A DNA stretch of 64,000 nt, taken from positions 238,493-302,492 of the forward strand of contig CAWBIZ010000007.1 of assembly GCA_963789005.1 (NCBI GenBank), written 5' to 3'. Shown here piece after piece: positions 27,728 to 35,668 of this stretch (position 1 is its first letter; every line of letters begins with the position of its first letter). Source of the stretch: DASSUW01 sp963789005. GTDB taxonomy: Bacteria; Actinomycetota; Thermoleophilia; Solirubrobacterales; Solirubrobacteraceae. Position numbers and translations under genes: made by a program. The notes beneath the pieces were generated by a model. That model was not told where the DNA came from and did not search any database. It saw only the letters and a program-made list of their open reading frames with translations.

Positions 27728-28924
27728 ATGGGCAAATCACGCAAAGTCAGCCGCCGCACGTTCATCGGTGCGGCCGCCGGGGCGGCCGGGGCCGCGACGC
27801 TCGGGCCCTGGGGCCCCGTCAGCAGCGGCCAGGGCAACCGCGAGGGTAAGCGGATCGTCGATCCGAACCGCCTCGGGCTCCAGCAGTTCGCGATCCGCGA
27901 CTCGATTACGCGCCTCAACGGGTCGGTCAGCGGCTACCTCGGCGGCCCGAGCTTCCCGCAGGACGCGACGGACATCGGGCCGTTGACGGCTCTGCCGGGC
28001 GGCTTCGCCGCGGTGTTCGCGTACCTCGCGTCGGTCGGCTACAACGGGTTCGAGTTCTTCCAGTTCAACCAGGGCGCGAACGGCGCGATCACCTCGCAGG
28101 AGATCCGCACGGCGCTCGACAACGCTGGCCTGAAGTCGGCCGGCACCCACACCGGCGGACTGCAGGCAATGACCGTGCCCGCCAACCGCCAGGCCCAGAT
28201 CGACCTCGCCGGGATCCTCGGCCACAAGATGGTCGGCACGGCCGGCAACCCGGCGAACCCGACCCTCGGCACCCTGGCCGCGTGGCAGGGATACGCCGAC
28301 CAGGCGAACACCGTCGGCGCGGCGTTCCGCGAGGCCGACATCAAGTATTTCTTCCACCCCGAGCAGGACTGGTTCCGCTTCTTCGCCGACCCCGCGCACC
28401 CCGAGCTCGACCGCGTGCACCGGATCGACTGGTTCACCGACAACACCGACCCGAAGCTCGTGTTCTTCGAGCCGGACACGATGCACACGCTCGCGGGGCG
28501 CGCCCGCTTCCCGGACCCGGTCGACGGGCGGCTGTTCGACGTCAACGCCTGGTACGAGCGGCTCGCCCGCGACAACCGCCTGATCGCCTGGCACGCCAAG
28601 GACGCCGACCGCATCATCCCGCCGCCCCCGCCGGGCGTGAACCCGTTCACGCAGACGCGCCAGCGGCCGGGGTTCCCGCTCAACGGCGGCGTCGACGTCG
28701 TCTACGTCGGCGAGGGCTCGATCGGACGCGGCTACCCGGTCGACCCCGACCCCGAGGTGCTCGGCTTCCAGGAGCAGTTCGACCGCTACAGGCTGATGAC
28801 GCCCAAGTGGTTCCATGCGGAGAGCGACAGCGGGCCGGGCCCCGCCGCCACCGACCCCGGCCGGTCGATGCGCTGGGCGAAGGTGAGCGCCGCGTACCTG
28901 CGCGGCCTCCGCGAGGCGGTGTGA
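27728..28924 (+). CDS. Tat-exported TIM-barrel sugar isomerase/epimerase-like protein
   Basis: 398 residues from ATG 27728 (GGGAGAAAG about 14 bases upstream; ATG 27704 would only lengthen the n-region). The N-terminus KVSRRTFIGAAAGAAGAA is a twin-arginine signal, so the protein is exported folded, consistent with a bound metal. The barrel shows GLQQFAIRDS, YNGFEFFQFN, KYFFHPEQDWF, KLVFFEPDTMHT, LIAWHAKDADR and a final FDRYRLMTPKWFHAESDSGP, positions that carry the acidic and His ligands in the xylose-isomerase-like superfamily. It is the second exported isomerase-like protein of the island and follows the ThuA fusion after a terminator. Substrate unknown. Confidence 0.87.
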   Translation: MGKSRKVSRRTFIGAAAGAAGAATLGPWGPVSSGQGNREGKRIVDPNRLGLQQFAIRDSITRLNGSVSGYLGGPSFPQDATDIGPLTALPGGFAAVFAYLASVGYNGFEFFQFNQGANGAITSQEIRTALDNAGLKSAGTHTGGLQAMTVPANRQAQIDLAGILGHKMVGTAGNPANPTLGTLAAWQGYADQANTVGAAFREADIKYFFHPEQDWFRFFADPAHPELDRVHRIDWFTDNTDPKLVFFEPDTMHTLAGRARFPDPVDGRLFDVNAWYERLARDNRLIAWHAKDADRIIPPPPPGVNPFTQTRQRPGFPLNGGVDVVYVGEGSIGRGYPVDPDPEVLGFQEQFDRYRLMTPKWFHAESDSGPGPAATDPGRSMRWAKVSAAYLRGLREAV

Positions 28925-28955
28925 CGCGAGGACGGCGACCGGCGACCGGGTAGGG

Positions 28956-29711
28956 ATGGCACCGTTGGGGCGTACGGCGCGCCTGCTGCTCGCGACCGCG
29001 ATGGTCACCATCGCGGCCGCGGGCAGCGCGCGGGCGCACGGCGACCCCGCGAGCCACTACCTCGAGACGGACCTGCTCTATCCGTCGTTCGCCAGCCAGG
29101 CGTCGATCCCCGTGCAGCTCCGGCTGCTCGGGCTGCTGCAGGCGACCGAGCGCCGCGGCTACCCGATCAAGGTCGCGCTCGTCGCGGGCTCTGAGGACCT
29201 CGTCGACGACGTGACGATGCTGCGCAGGCCCCAGGCCTACGCGGGCTTCGTCGCCGGCGCGATCGAGGCCGAGCTCGCCGCACCGGTCGTGATCGTGACG
29301 CCGTCGGGCGTCGGTGTCGCGGGCCCGGGGTCCGTGGACGGCCGGCTCCGTCAGCTCACCGCCGCGCAGGCGCGCGCGCTCCTGAGCGGCGTCCCCGGGC
29401 CCCGCGCGGCGACCGGCGACGCGCTCGCGCGCACGGCGATGACCGCGGTCCGCCGCGTCGCGCGCGCCGGCGGGCATCCGCTGCCGGCCCGGGTCGCGCC
29501 CGCGACGCAGTACGTACCTCCCGCCTCCGCCGCCGGCACGCCCGGCACGGCCGCGCCCGCCGCGGGCGACGGCGGCTCGAGCAACGGCATGCTGGCGGCC
29601 CTGCCGGCCCTGCTCGTCGCGCTGGCGCTTTTCGGCATGTACCTGCGAAACCGGACCCGCCGGACAGAAAGTTCGGCTGCTTTGGCCGTAGATCGTCCAA
29701 AGGTGAGATAG
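28956..29711 (+). CDS. Exported protein with C-terminal membrane anchor, function unknown
   Basis: 251 residues. Sec signal peptide ending GSARA (about residue 26), an extracytoplasmic alpha/beta domain with VALVAGSEDLVDDVTML and APVVIVTPSGVGVAG, an Ala/Pro-rich linker, and one transmembrane helix near 212-228 followed by a basic tail. The pattern resembles TPM-like extracytoplasmic domains anchored at the C-terminus, but I cannot assign a family firmly. It starts 31 bases after the Tat-exported isomerase gene and is followed 11 bases later by the ROK regulator, so all could be one transcript. The start codon context TAGGGATG is odd; TTG 28965 is possible. Confidence 0.75.
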   Translation: MAPLGRTARLLLATAMVTIAAAGSARAHGDPASHYLETDLLYPSFASQASIPVQLRLLGLLQATERRGYPIKVALVAGSEDLVDDVTMLRRPQAYAGFVAGAIEAELAAPVVIVTPSGVGVAGPGSVDGRLRQLTAAQARALLSGVPGPRAATGDALARTAMTAVRRVARAGGHPLPARVAPATQYVPPASAAGTPGTAAPAAGDGGSSNGMLAALPALLVALALFGMYLRNRTRRTESSAALAVDRPKVR

Positions 29712-29714
29712 GAT
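29709..29714 (+). promoter_or_regulatory. -10 box before the ROK regulator
   Basis: TAGGAT lies 8 bases before ATG 29723 and overlaps the stop codon of the previous gene. No SD is present, so a leaderless transcript is likely. Confidence 0.45.
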
Positions 29715-29722
29715 GGGACGTA

Positions 29723-30931
29723 ATGGGCGCAGACTCCAGGACGAACGGCGCCACCTCCGGAGCAGGAGCCATGCTGCGAGCGATCCGCGGCAAGGATTCG
29801 ACGACTCGCGCCGAGCTCGTCGCATATACGGGGCTCGCCCGCTCGACCGTCGCGCAGCGCATCGATGCCCTGCTGGCCCAGGGCCTCGTCATCCCTGTCG
29901 GTGAGAACGCCTCCACCGGCGGCCGCCCGCCCCAGGCATTCGGCTTCAACGCCCAGGCCGGCGTGATCCTGGCCGCCGACCTCGGCGCGACCCACTGCCG
30001 GCTCGCCGTGACCGACCTCAACGCGGTCGTGATCGCCGAGGAGTCTCACGACATCGCGATTGCCGACGGCCCCGAAACGGTCCTGAGCTGGCTCGAGACA
30101 GCGTTCCGGGCGCTGCTGGACACGACCGACCACACGCCGGCGGAGGTGCGCGGCGTCGGCGTCGGCGTGCCCGGGCCGGTCGAGTTCGCCACCGGGACGC
30201 CGGTCGCGCCGCCGATCATGCCGGGATGGGACGGCTACCCGGTCGGGCGCAGGCTCGCGGAGCACTTCAACGCGCCGACGCTCGTCGACAACGACGTGAA
30301 CATCATGGCCGTGGGCGAACACTCGACCGCGAGTCCCGAGTGCGACCAGATGCTGTTCGTCAAGGTCGGCACCGGTATCGGCTGCGGCATCATCACCGAG
30401 GGCCGGATCCATCGCGGGGCGCTCGGCGCAGCCGGCGACATCGGCCACATCCACGTGCCCGAGCACGACGACGTGCTGTGCCGGTGCGGCAACCAGGGCT
30501 GCCTGGAGGCGGTGGCAGGCGGCGCGGCGGTGGCCGCGACGCTGACGGCCGAGGGCATCCCCGCGGCCAACACGCGCGACATCATCAACCTCGTGCGCGA
30601 GGGCCGGCCGCGCGCCGTTCAGCTCGTGCGCCAGGCGGGCCGCGAGCTCGGCGAGGTGCTCGCGTCGGCCGTGAACTTCTTCAACCCGGCCATGATCGTC
30701 ATCGGCGGGGACATGGCGCATGCCGACGAGCCGCTGCTGGCCGGCGTGCGCCAGCTCGTGTACCAGCGCGCCGTCCCGCTCGGCACGCGCTCGCTGCGCA
30801 TCACGCGCTCGACGCTGGACGACCGGGCCGGCGTGGTCGGCGCCGCCGTGATGCTGATCGAGCACATCTTCTCGCCCGACGCGGTCGACGCGATGCTCGC
30901 CGACGCGCCTGCGCCGACGCCGGTCGCCTGA
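29723..30931 (+). CDS. ROK family transcriptional regulator
   Basis: 402 residues. An N-terminal winged helix-turn-helix (about 17-65: STTRAELVAYTGLARSTVAQ) precedes a sugar-kinase-fold ROK domain with phosphate loop DLGATHCRLAV (about 91), GVGVPGPVEF, EHxxGHxx-type GALGAAGDIGHIHV and the zinc motif CRCGNQGCLE. Regulators of this NagC/Mlc/XylR type repress sugar genes until a sugar or sugar phosphate binds. Its place inside the carbohydrate island makes it the probable regulator of the ABC operon and the secreted enzymes. Kinase activity is less likely because of the DNA-binding domain. Confidence 0.93.
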   Translation: MGADSRTNGATSGAGAMLRAIRGKDSTTRAELVAYTGLARSTVAQRIDALLAQGLVIPVGENASTGGRPPQAFGFNAQAGVILAADLGATHCRLAVTDLNAVVIAEESHDIAIADGPETVLSWLETAFRALLDTTDHTPAEVRGVGVGVPGPVEFATGTPVAPPIMPGWDGYPVGRRLAEHFNAPTLVDNDVNIMAVGEHSTASPECDQMLFVKVGTGIGCGIITEGRIHRGALGAAGDIGHIHVPEHDDVLCRCGNQGCLEAVAGGAAVAATLTAEGIPAANTRDIINLVREGRPRAVQLVRQAGRELGEVLASAVNFFNPAMIVIGGDMAHADEPLLAGVRQLVYQRAVPLGTRSLRITRSTLDDRAGVVGAAVMLIEHIFSPDAVDAMLADAPAPTPVA

Positions 30932-30948
30932 ACCGACGGTCGCGGTTC
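30930..30948 (+). terminator. Weak hairpin after the ROK gene
   Basis: GAACCG / CGGTTC form a 6-bp stem with a 7-base loop overlapping the stop codon. Confidence 0.35.
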
Positions 30949-31016
30949 TGCCCCGGAGCCTGGCCGCGTCAGCCTGCGCCGGATTGCCCGCGGGCTGTCA
31001 CACTTGCGACGCTCGA

Positions 31017-31069
31017 AATACAAAAGCGGCCGAGTTTGTATTGACAGACGGCAGAAGATTGACTAGCGT
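31017..31069 (+). promoter_or_regulatory. Promoter and perfect AT-rich palindrome before the winged-helix regulator
   Basis: AATACAAA (31017-31024) and TTTGTATT (31035-31042) are perfect complements 10 bases apart. TTGACA (31041-31046) overlaps the right arm and TAGCGT (31064-31069) follows after 17 bases; GTG 31077 is 7 bases further. A repressor on the palindrome would block the -35. In a genome this GC-rich such an AT-rich palindrome is unlikely to be chance. Confidence 0.7.
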
Positions 31070-31076
31070 TGGGCTG

Positions 31077-31967
31077 GTGGCAGTGGGAGTGGATCAGGCA
31101 GCACGAGCCGAGATCGCCTTGGCCAGGCAAGTCCCGGGGCGACCGCGGCTTACCTCCGTGGACGAGGCGCCGACGACGGGGCCCCAGTTGCAGCTGCTCC
31201 AGGCGGCGGCGACCGACCTCGCGGGCGCGACGACGATCGAGCGACTCGCGGCCATCGCAGGCGCGGTCGCCAAGGACGGCGCCAGCGGCGAGCTGCTGCT
31301 GTTCGGCGTGATCCACGCGGAGGGCGGTCGCCACGTGCGGGCCGTCCGGCCGGTCGACCTCGAGGCCGAGGTGCACGGGCCGCCGGCGGCGATCGCGCTC
31401 GAGAGCGGCGGCGTGCTCGCGCAAGTGGCGGATACCGGGCGACCGGTCTATGTGTCGCAGCCCGTCGACGACGGCGCGCCCGCAGCCGATGCACTCGCCG
31501 TGCTGCCCGTGCCGTCGGGCGCGGCGCCGTTCGGCGTGATGGTCATCAGCCGCGCGACGCCCGCGTTCGACGCGGACGAGCGCGCGTTCCTGAGCCTGCT
31601 CGCCGAGCTGTGCGCCCATGCCGCCGAGCGAATCAGCAACTCTCGCGGCCGCGCGGACTCGAACCTACGCGTGGGCCCGGTGGCGATCGACGTCGAGGAG
31701 CTCCAGATCACGATCGACGGCCGCCCGGTCAGCCTCACGCCGTCGGAGATCCGCCTGCTGATGTTCCTCGCCAAGGAGCCGGGGCGCCCGCGCTCGCGCC
31801 GCGAGATCCTGCGCCACCTGTGGCACACAGAGCACGTCGGCGAGGAGCGGGCGTGCGACGTCCACGTGTCGAACCTGCGGCGCAAGATCGAGGCCGACCC
31901 GTCACGACCCGAGCTCGTCGTCACGGTGCGCGGCATCGGCTACGCGCTCCAGGTCAGCCCAGCTTGA
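31077..31967 (+). CDS. Transcriptional regulator: GAF-like sensor plus OmpR-type winged helix
   Basis: 296 residues from GTG 31077, leaderless with respect to the promoter ending at 31069. The N-terminal 190 residues look like a GAF domain (PVYVSQPVDDGAPAADALAV, AAPFGVMVISRATPAFDADE); the C-terminal 100 residues are a Trans_reg_C winged helix (VSLTPSEIRLLMFLAKEPG, ACDVHVSNLRRKIEADP, VRGIGYALQV). There is no receiver domain or phosphoacceptor, so it should be a one-component regulator. It follows the ROK gene; the target is unknown but the palindrome before it suggests feedback control. The gene overlaps the convergent lipoprotein gene by 14 bases. Confidence 0.85.
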   Translation: MAVGVDQAARAEIALARQVPGRPRLTSVDEAPTTGPQLQLLQAAATDLAGATTIERLAAIAGAVAKDGASGELLLFGVIHAEGGRHVRAVRPVDLEAEVHGPPAAIALESGGVLAQVADTGRPVYVSQPVDDGAPAADALAVLPVPSGAAPFGVMVISRATPAFDADERAFLSLLAELCAHAAERISNSRGRADSNLRVGPVAIDVEELQITIDGRPVSLTPSEIRLLMFLAKEPGRPRSRREILRHLWHTEHVGEERACDVHVSNLRRKIEADPSRPELVVTVRGIGYALQVSPA

Positions 31968-32904
31968 GGTAGCGCTCCCACGTCGCGCCTCCGTCGGTCG
32001 AGCGGCGGACCTCTCCACCGGCCACGGCCGCGAGCAGGCCGCCGTCACCGTCCTCCGCGAGCTCGCTGACGTCGAGCCCGACCATGCCGCGCTCCTTCCA
32101 GCTCGCTCCCCCGTCGGCGCTGACCTTGATCGCTCCGCCCGGATCGGCGCGGTAGAGCGCGTCCGACTCGGGCCAGGCGAGCTGGCTGCCGATGGCCGGC
32201 TCCTGCGGCCGCCACGTGCGGCCGCCGTCGCGCGAGCCGAAGAGGCCCTGCTCGGTCGCCACCACCATGCGGGCGGGGTCGTCCGGGTCGAAGACGACGT
32301 CGACCGGCGGGCCGGGCGGGGTACGGGGCTCGAAGCTCGCTCCGCCGTCGCGGCTGATGAGCACGTCCGTCTCCTCGGCCCGCACGGCGACGACGTGGTC
32401 GCCGCGCGCCTGGAGCAGATGGAAGTCGGAGTCGCCGAGCTCGCTCACCGGCTCCCACGTGGTGCCGGCGTCGGCGGACCGCATCAGCCCGAGGTCCTCG
32501 GGGAGCGGGCCGGCGGCCTCGGGATGGCCGGAGGCGAGCAGCTCGCCGGGCCCCGCGTAGCGGATCACGAGGTTGCTCGACACCTGGCCCGCGCCGTCCG
32601 GCGCCCGCAGCTCGCCCACGACCCGGCGCGCCCGGTCGGCGCCGGCGTCGACGCGGAACAGGCCGCGGCCCGTGCCGAGCAGCAGCGTCCCGTCGCGCGG
32701 GTCGGCGGCCAGCGAGCCGATGAACGCGTTGGCGCCGCTGACGGGCGCGGGGGTGGCCGGTTCGGGCGCGGGGGCGGTGGGCTCGGGCGCGGGGTCGCCG
32801 CCGCAGCCCGCGACCCCGACGAGCACGGCGAGGAGCGCCGCCCGATGCCGGGCGGCGCTGCTCGGGAACCTAGTGGTGGCGGCGCTCGCGGAGCCCGGCG
32901 GCAT
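31954..32904 (-). CDS. BNR/sialidase-like repeat lipoprotein
   Basis: 316 residues from ATG 32904. After a basic n-region, the lipobox VGVAGC is followed by a Pro/Ala/Glu linker and a beta-propeller with several Asp-box-like repeats: LMRSADAGTTWEP, LISRDGGASFEP, FGSRDGGRTWRP, KVSADGGASWKE, RRSTDGGATWER. Such propellers occur in sialidases, photosystem assembly-like proteins and the F510_1955 group; no catalytic set is recognisable. It is likely anchored on the outer face of the membrane. The start overlaps the end of the frameshifted isomerase gene upstream by 35 bases, suggesting a common transcript. Confidence 0.82.
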   Translation of the reverse strand: MPPGSASAATTRFPSSAARHRAALLAVLVGVAGCGGDPAPEPTAPAPEPATPAPVSGANAFIGSLAADPRDGTLLLGTGRGLFRVDAGADRARRVVGELRAPDGAGQVSSNLVIRYAGPGELLASGHPEAAGPLPEDLGLMRSADAGTTWEPVSELGDSDFHLLQARGDHVVAVRAEETDVLISRDGGASFEPRTPPGPPVDVVFDPDDPARMVVATEQGLFGSRDGGRTWRPQEPAIGSQLAWPESDALYRADPGGAIKVSADGGASWKERGMVGLDVSELAEDGDGGLLAAVAGGEVRRSTDGGATWERYLKLG

Positions 32905-33941
32905 ACGCGTAGCTGCGCTCCGCCGTGCTGAACGACCCGGCGGGGTTGGCCACGGGGTCTGGCGCCGTGTCACGCTCGACGATGTAGTAGTGGTCGTCGG
33001 TGTCGAGGCCGCAGAAGAACGGCTCGAACGCGATGTCGCCGTCGCCGACGTCGGTCATGACCCAGACGGAGTTCGACGGCGGCGCCGGCGGCGGTGGCGG
33101 GGTGGGGTGCGTCGGGCCAGGCAGCCTGGGGACCGAGTCTTCCGCGCCGCTGTAGTCGACGCCGTCCTTCACGTGGAAGAGCGGGAACCGCTCGGGCATC
33201 AACCACGGGTACTCGTGCGGCAGCGGCTTGTGGCCGGGGAACCGCGACTGGCCGACGTGCGCCCAGAAGATCTCGTACTGGAAGAACACGAGCTTGGGAT
33301 CGGTCTCCTCGAGCAGGACGTCGTACAGCCGCGTGTCGCCCTCGATCCTGTACTCCTCGGAGTGATGGTGGTGGTAGAAACGCAGCCCGCGGGCACGGGC
33401 CGCGGCGCCGAAGCGGTTGAAGTCCTCGGCCGCTCGGCGATAGCCGTCGATCGTCTCGCCGTAGCGCTGGCCCGGCCGGCTCGCCGTCCCGACGTAGCGC
33501 ATGCCGATCTCCGCGGCGTCCGTCAGCACCTGGTCGAGCTGCGTGACGAACGAGTAGGCCGTCGGGTCGGCGGAGTAGTAGTTGACGTGGCTGCCAAAGG
33601 CCTTGAGGCGATACCTCCGCAGCAGCGCGCGGAGCTCGGCGTTGCTGTACAGCCGGGCCGGAGGCGGCCCGGCCCTGTAGCCGGCGAACTCGACCCCCGC
33701 GTAGCCGATCTGGCTGAGCCGCTGCGAAGACCGCCTCGAACCCGAGCGCGGCGACCTGGTCGCGCACGGTGAACAGCTGGATGCCGATGCGCTTGCGCGG
33801 CAGCAGCCGGTCGCCCTTGTGGTGCCCGCGCCTGCCGTGGCTCGAGGCCGCCGGCAAGAACGGTCCGAGGCCGGTCGCGGCCGCCGCACCGGTGGCCGCG
33901 CCGACGAAGCCCCGCCGGCTGAGCTTGTGCTTCTCGTCCAT
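32870..33941 (-). pseudogene. Tat-exported TIM-barrel sugar isomerase/epimerase-like gene with a one-base frameshift
   Basis: The first 72 codons from ATG 33941 (GGAGGGG upstream) encode a twin-arginine signal (KLSRRGFVGAATGAAAA), a HGRRGHHKGD linker and the first barrel strand IGIQLFTVRDQVAALGFEAVF. The continuation QRLSQIGYAGVEFAGY and the rest of the barrel (RFYHHHHSEEYRIEG, KLVFFQYEIFWAHVGQS, FPLFHVKDGVDYSG) are in another frame. Removing one G on the minus strand (base 33725) restores a 356-residue protein of family length. Either the gene is inactivated, or this is a sequencing error, or slippage is used. It is the third exported isomerase-like member of the island and precedes the BNR lipoprotein gene. 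Confidence 0.85.
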
Positions 33942-34037
33942 CTGATCCCCTCCTGACGTCCCTGTGAAAATGGCGCCCGACCGCCCCCGAGCGGACTCGC
34001 CGGGCGACCCTAAACCGGTCCGAGACGGCCGGCCCGC

Positions 34038-34059
34038 TTTGTAAGCGAACCTTCACAAA
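34038..34059. promoter_or_regulatory. 22-base palindrome upstream of the frameshifted isomerase gene
   Basis: TTTGTAAGCGAACC then TTCACAAA forms an imperfect palindrome with TTTGT/ACAAA ends; on the minus strand it contains GTGAAGGTT, the left half of the element at 23728. It lies about 100 bases before ATG 33941 and 7 bases beyond the neighbouring lyase stop, so it belongs to the isomerase promoter region (-10 candidate TAGGGT at 34010-34015). Confidence 0.5.
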
Positions 34060-34065
34060 TGCTGC

Positions 34066-34971
34066 TCAGTACCCCGCGGCGCGCCCGGCCTCGGCCAGTC
34101 GCTCGGCCATCTTGCGGTTGGCCTCGTCGATCATCTCGCCGTCGAACATGGCCGCTCCGCGTCCCTCGCCGGCGGCCTCGCGGTAGGCCGCGAGCAGCGC
34201 TTCGGCGCGCTCCCATTCCTCGCGCGTGGGGGTGAAGACCTCGTTGACGACCGGGATCTGGCGCGGGTGGATCGTCCACTTGCCGTCCATCCCCAGCGCA
34301 CGCGCCAGCCGGGCACGGGCACGCAGCCCGTCCTCGTCGTCGAACGCGGCGTACGGGCCGTCGATCGCCTGGATCCCCGCCGCTCGTGCCGCGACCACGA
34401 GCCGCGAGTACACGTAGTTGAGGTGGTCGCCCGGGTAGTGGTCGGGCGTGCCGCCGATCGTGGTGATCGGGATGCCGACCGCCGCGCTGTAGTCGCCCGG
34501 GCCGAAGATCAGCGTCTCCATCCGCGGCGAGGCGGCGGCGATCGCCTCGCAGGCGAGCAGGCCGGTGGCGTCCTCGATCTGGGCCTCGATCCCGATCCCG
34601 CCCGCGGGCAGCCCGCGCGCGAGCTCGATCCCGGTCAGCAGCTTGTCGGTCATCTCCACGTCGCCGGGCGTGCGGACCTTCGGGAGCATGATCGCGTGCA
34701 GCCTGTCGCCGGCCTGCTCGACGACGTCGATCAGGTCGCGGTAGTAGTGCGGCGTGTCGGTGCCGTTGACGCGCACGACGACGGTCGCGCGGCCGAAGTC
34801 CTGCTCGCGGAGCGCGCCGACGACCAGCTCCCGCGCGCGCGCCTTCTCGCTCTCCGCGACGGCGTCCTCGAGGTCGAGGAAGACCTCGTCGGCGTCCAGC
34901 GACGCGGCCTTGGCGAGGAACCGCTCGCTCGAGCCGGGCACGGCGTGGCAGGAGCGGCGCGGGCGGGGCAT
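34066..34971 (-). CDS. HpcH/HpaI aldolase / citrate lyase beta-like CoA-ester lyase (malyl-CoA family)
   Basis: 301 residues from ATG 34971. CitE-superfamily motifs: CHAVPGSSERFLAKAA at the N-terminus, DEVFLDLEDAVAESEKARAR (Mg ligand region), VVVRVNGTDTPHYYRDL, IMLPKVRTPGDVEM, IEAQIEDATGLL (catalytic Glu) and FGPGDYSAAVGI. Members cleave or hydrolyse malyl-CoA-type thioesters. Together with the Mcl homologue at 35655 and the MaoC hydratase at 36737 it fits the ethylmalonyl-CoA pathway, where a second CitE-like protein serves as malyl-CoA thioesterase; that specific role is inferred from context. Start is supported by a TAGGGT box 10 bases upstream. Confidence 0.87.
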   Translation of the reverse strand: MPRPRRSCHAVPGSSERFLAKAASLDADEVFLDLEDAVAESEKARARELVVGALREQDFGRATVVVRVNGTDTPHYYRDLIDVVEQAGDRLHAIMLPKVRTPGDVEMTDKLLTGIELARGLPAGGIGIEAQIEDATGLLACEAIAAASPRMETLIFGPGDYSAAVGIPITTIGGTPDHYPGDHLNYVYSRLVVAARAAGIQAIDGPYAAFDDEDGLRARARLARALGMDGKWTIHPRQIPVVNEVFTPTREEWERAEALLAAYREAAGEGRGAAMFDGEMIDEANRKMAERLAEAGRAAGY

Positions 34972-34981
34972 GGCGGGGCGG

Positions 34982-34995
34982 ACCCTAGCTACCCT
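34982..34995. promoter_or_regulatory. Back-to-back -10 boxes between divergent genes
   Basis: Minus-strand TAGGGT (34982-34987) lies 10 bases before the lyase ATG; plus-strand TACCCT (34990-34995) lies 10 bases before GTG 35006. No SD precedes either start. Confidence 0.45.
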
Positions 34996-35005
34996 CGACG
35001 CCTTC

Positions 35006-35668
35006 GTGCGCTCGTTGCTCCTCGCCATCCTCCTGCTGCTCGCGGCCGCGCCCGGTGTGCAGGCGCAGGCGGTCACGACGGTCGGGATCGCGGTCGACCC
35101 GCAGGACCAGGCGTTCGGCAAGCGCACCGTCGTCACCGGGACGGTGCGGCTCGACGGCGTGCCCGCGGCCGCCCAGACCGTCGAGCTGCTCGCGCGCGTG
35201 CATCCCTTCGACGGCGAGTACCGCGTGCTGGCCACCAACGTGACCGACGTGGGCGGCGGCTACCGCTTCGCGCCCCGGCTGTACCGCAACGCCGATCTGC
35301 GGGTCCGGTCCGGCACCACGCAGTCCCGCCGCGTGCGCGCGTTCGTCTATCCCGCCTTCGAACTCGACTTCCGCGCGAGCAGCACCGAGAAGATCGTCGT
35401 CATCGCGCGCTACCGCGTGCCGCGTGACGTGGAGCTCAGCCGGCGCACGCTCTTCTACGTCGCCGAGCGCGGGCGCGCGAGTGGGCCGGTCGTCGCGCGC
35501 GGCGAGGCCGAGCGGCGGCGCCCCGGCCGCTACCGCGCCATGGCCGAGGTCGAGCTGCCCGCGGAGTGGAAGGGCCGCTTCCGCTACGCCGGCTGCCTGC
35601 CGTACTCACCGGACAGCGGGATGGGCGACCCGCGCATGAAGTGCCCTGAACGGTTCAGGTTCGGCTGA
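35006..35668 (+). CDS. Secreted protein, function unknown
   Basis: 220 residues from GTG 35006, which gives a clean Sec signal peptide (RSLLLAILLLLAAAPGVQAQ). ATG 34970 in frame would add 12 residues but overlaps the divergent lyase start. The mature part is beta-rich and looks like an Ig/transthyretin-like domain (VVTGTVRLDGVPAAAQTVEL, VLATNVTDVGGGYRFAPRLY) of the kind that decorates extracellular proteins, followed by a second beta region and two Cys near the end (AGCLPYS, MKCPERF) that may form a disulfide. It overlaps the convergent Mcl gene by 14 bases. No enzyme motif seen. Confidence 0.78.
   Translation: MRSLLLAILLLLAAAPGVQAQAVTTVGIAVDPQDQAFGKRTVVTGTVRLDGVPAAAQTVELLARVHPFDGEYRVLATNVTDVGGGYRFAPRLYRNADLRVRSGTTQSRRVRAFVYPAFELDFRASSTEKIVVIARYRVPRDVELSRRTLFYVAERGRASGPVVARGEAERRRPGRYRAMAEVELPAEWKGRFRYAGCLPYSPDSGMGDPRMKCPERFRFG

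Noticed and set aside
23785..27918. A 1377-codon minus-strand frame opposite the ThuA-dehydrogenase gene
   Set aside because: Low-complexity Arg/Val/Gly-rich translation, no motif, fully antisense to a gene with recognisable domains and signal peptide.
30984..31076. Upstream extension of the winged-helix regulator to 30984
   Set aside because: It would translate through the promoter and the palindrome; the TTGACA/TAGCGT promoter places the transcript start at the GTG 31077.
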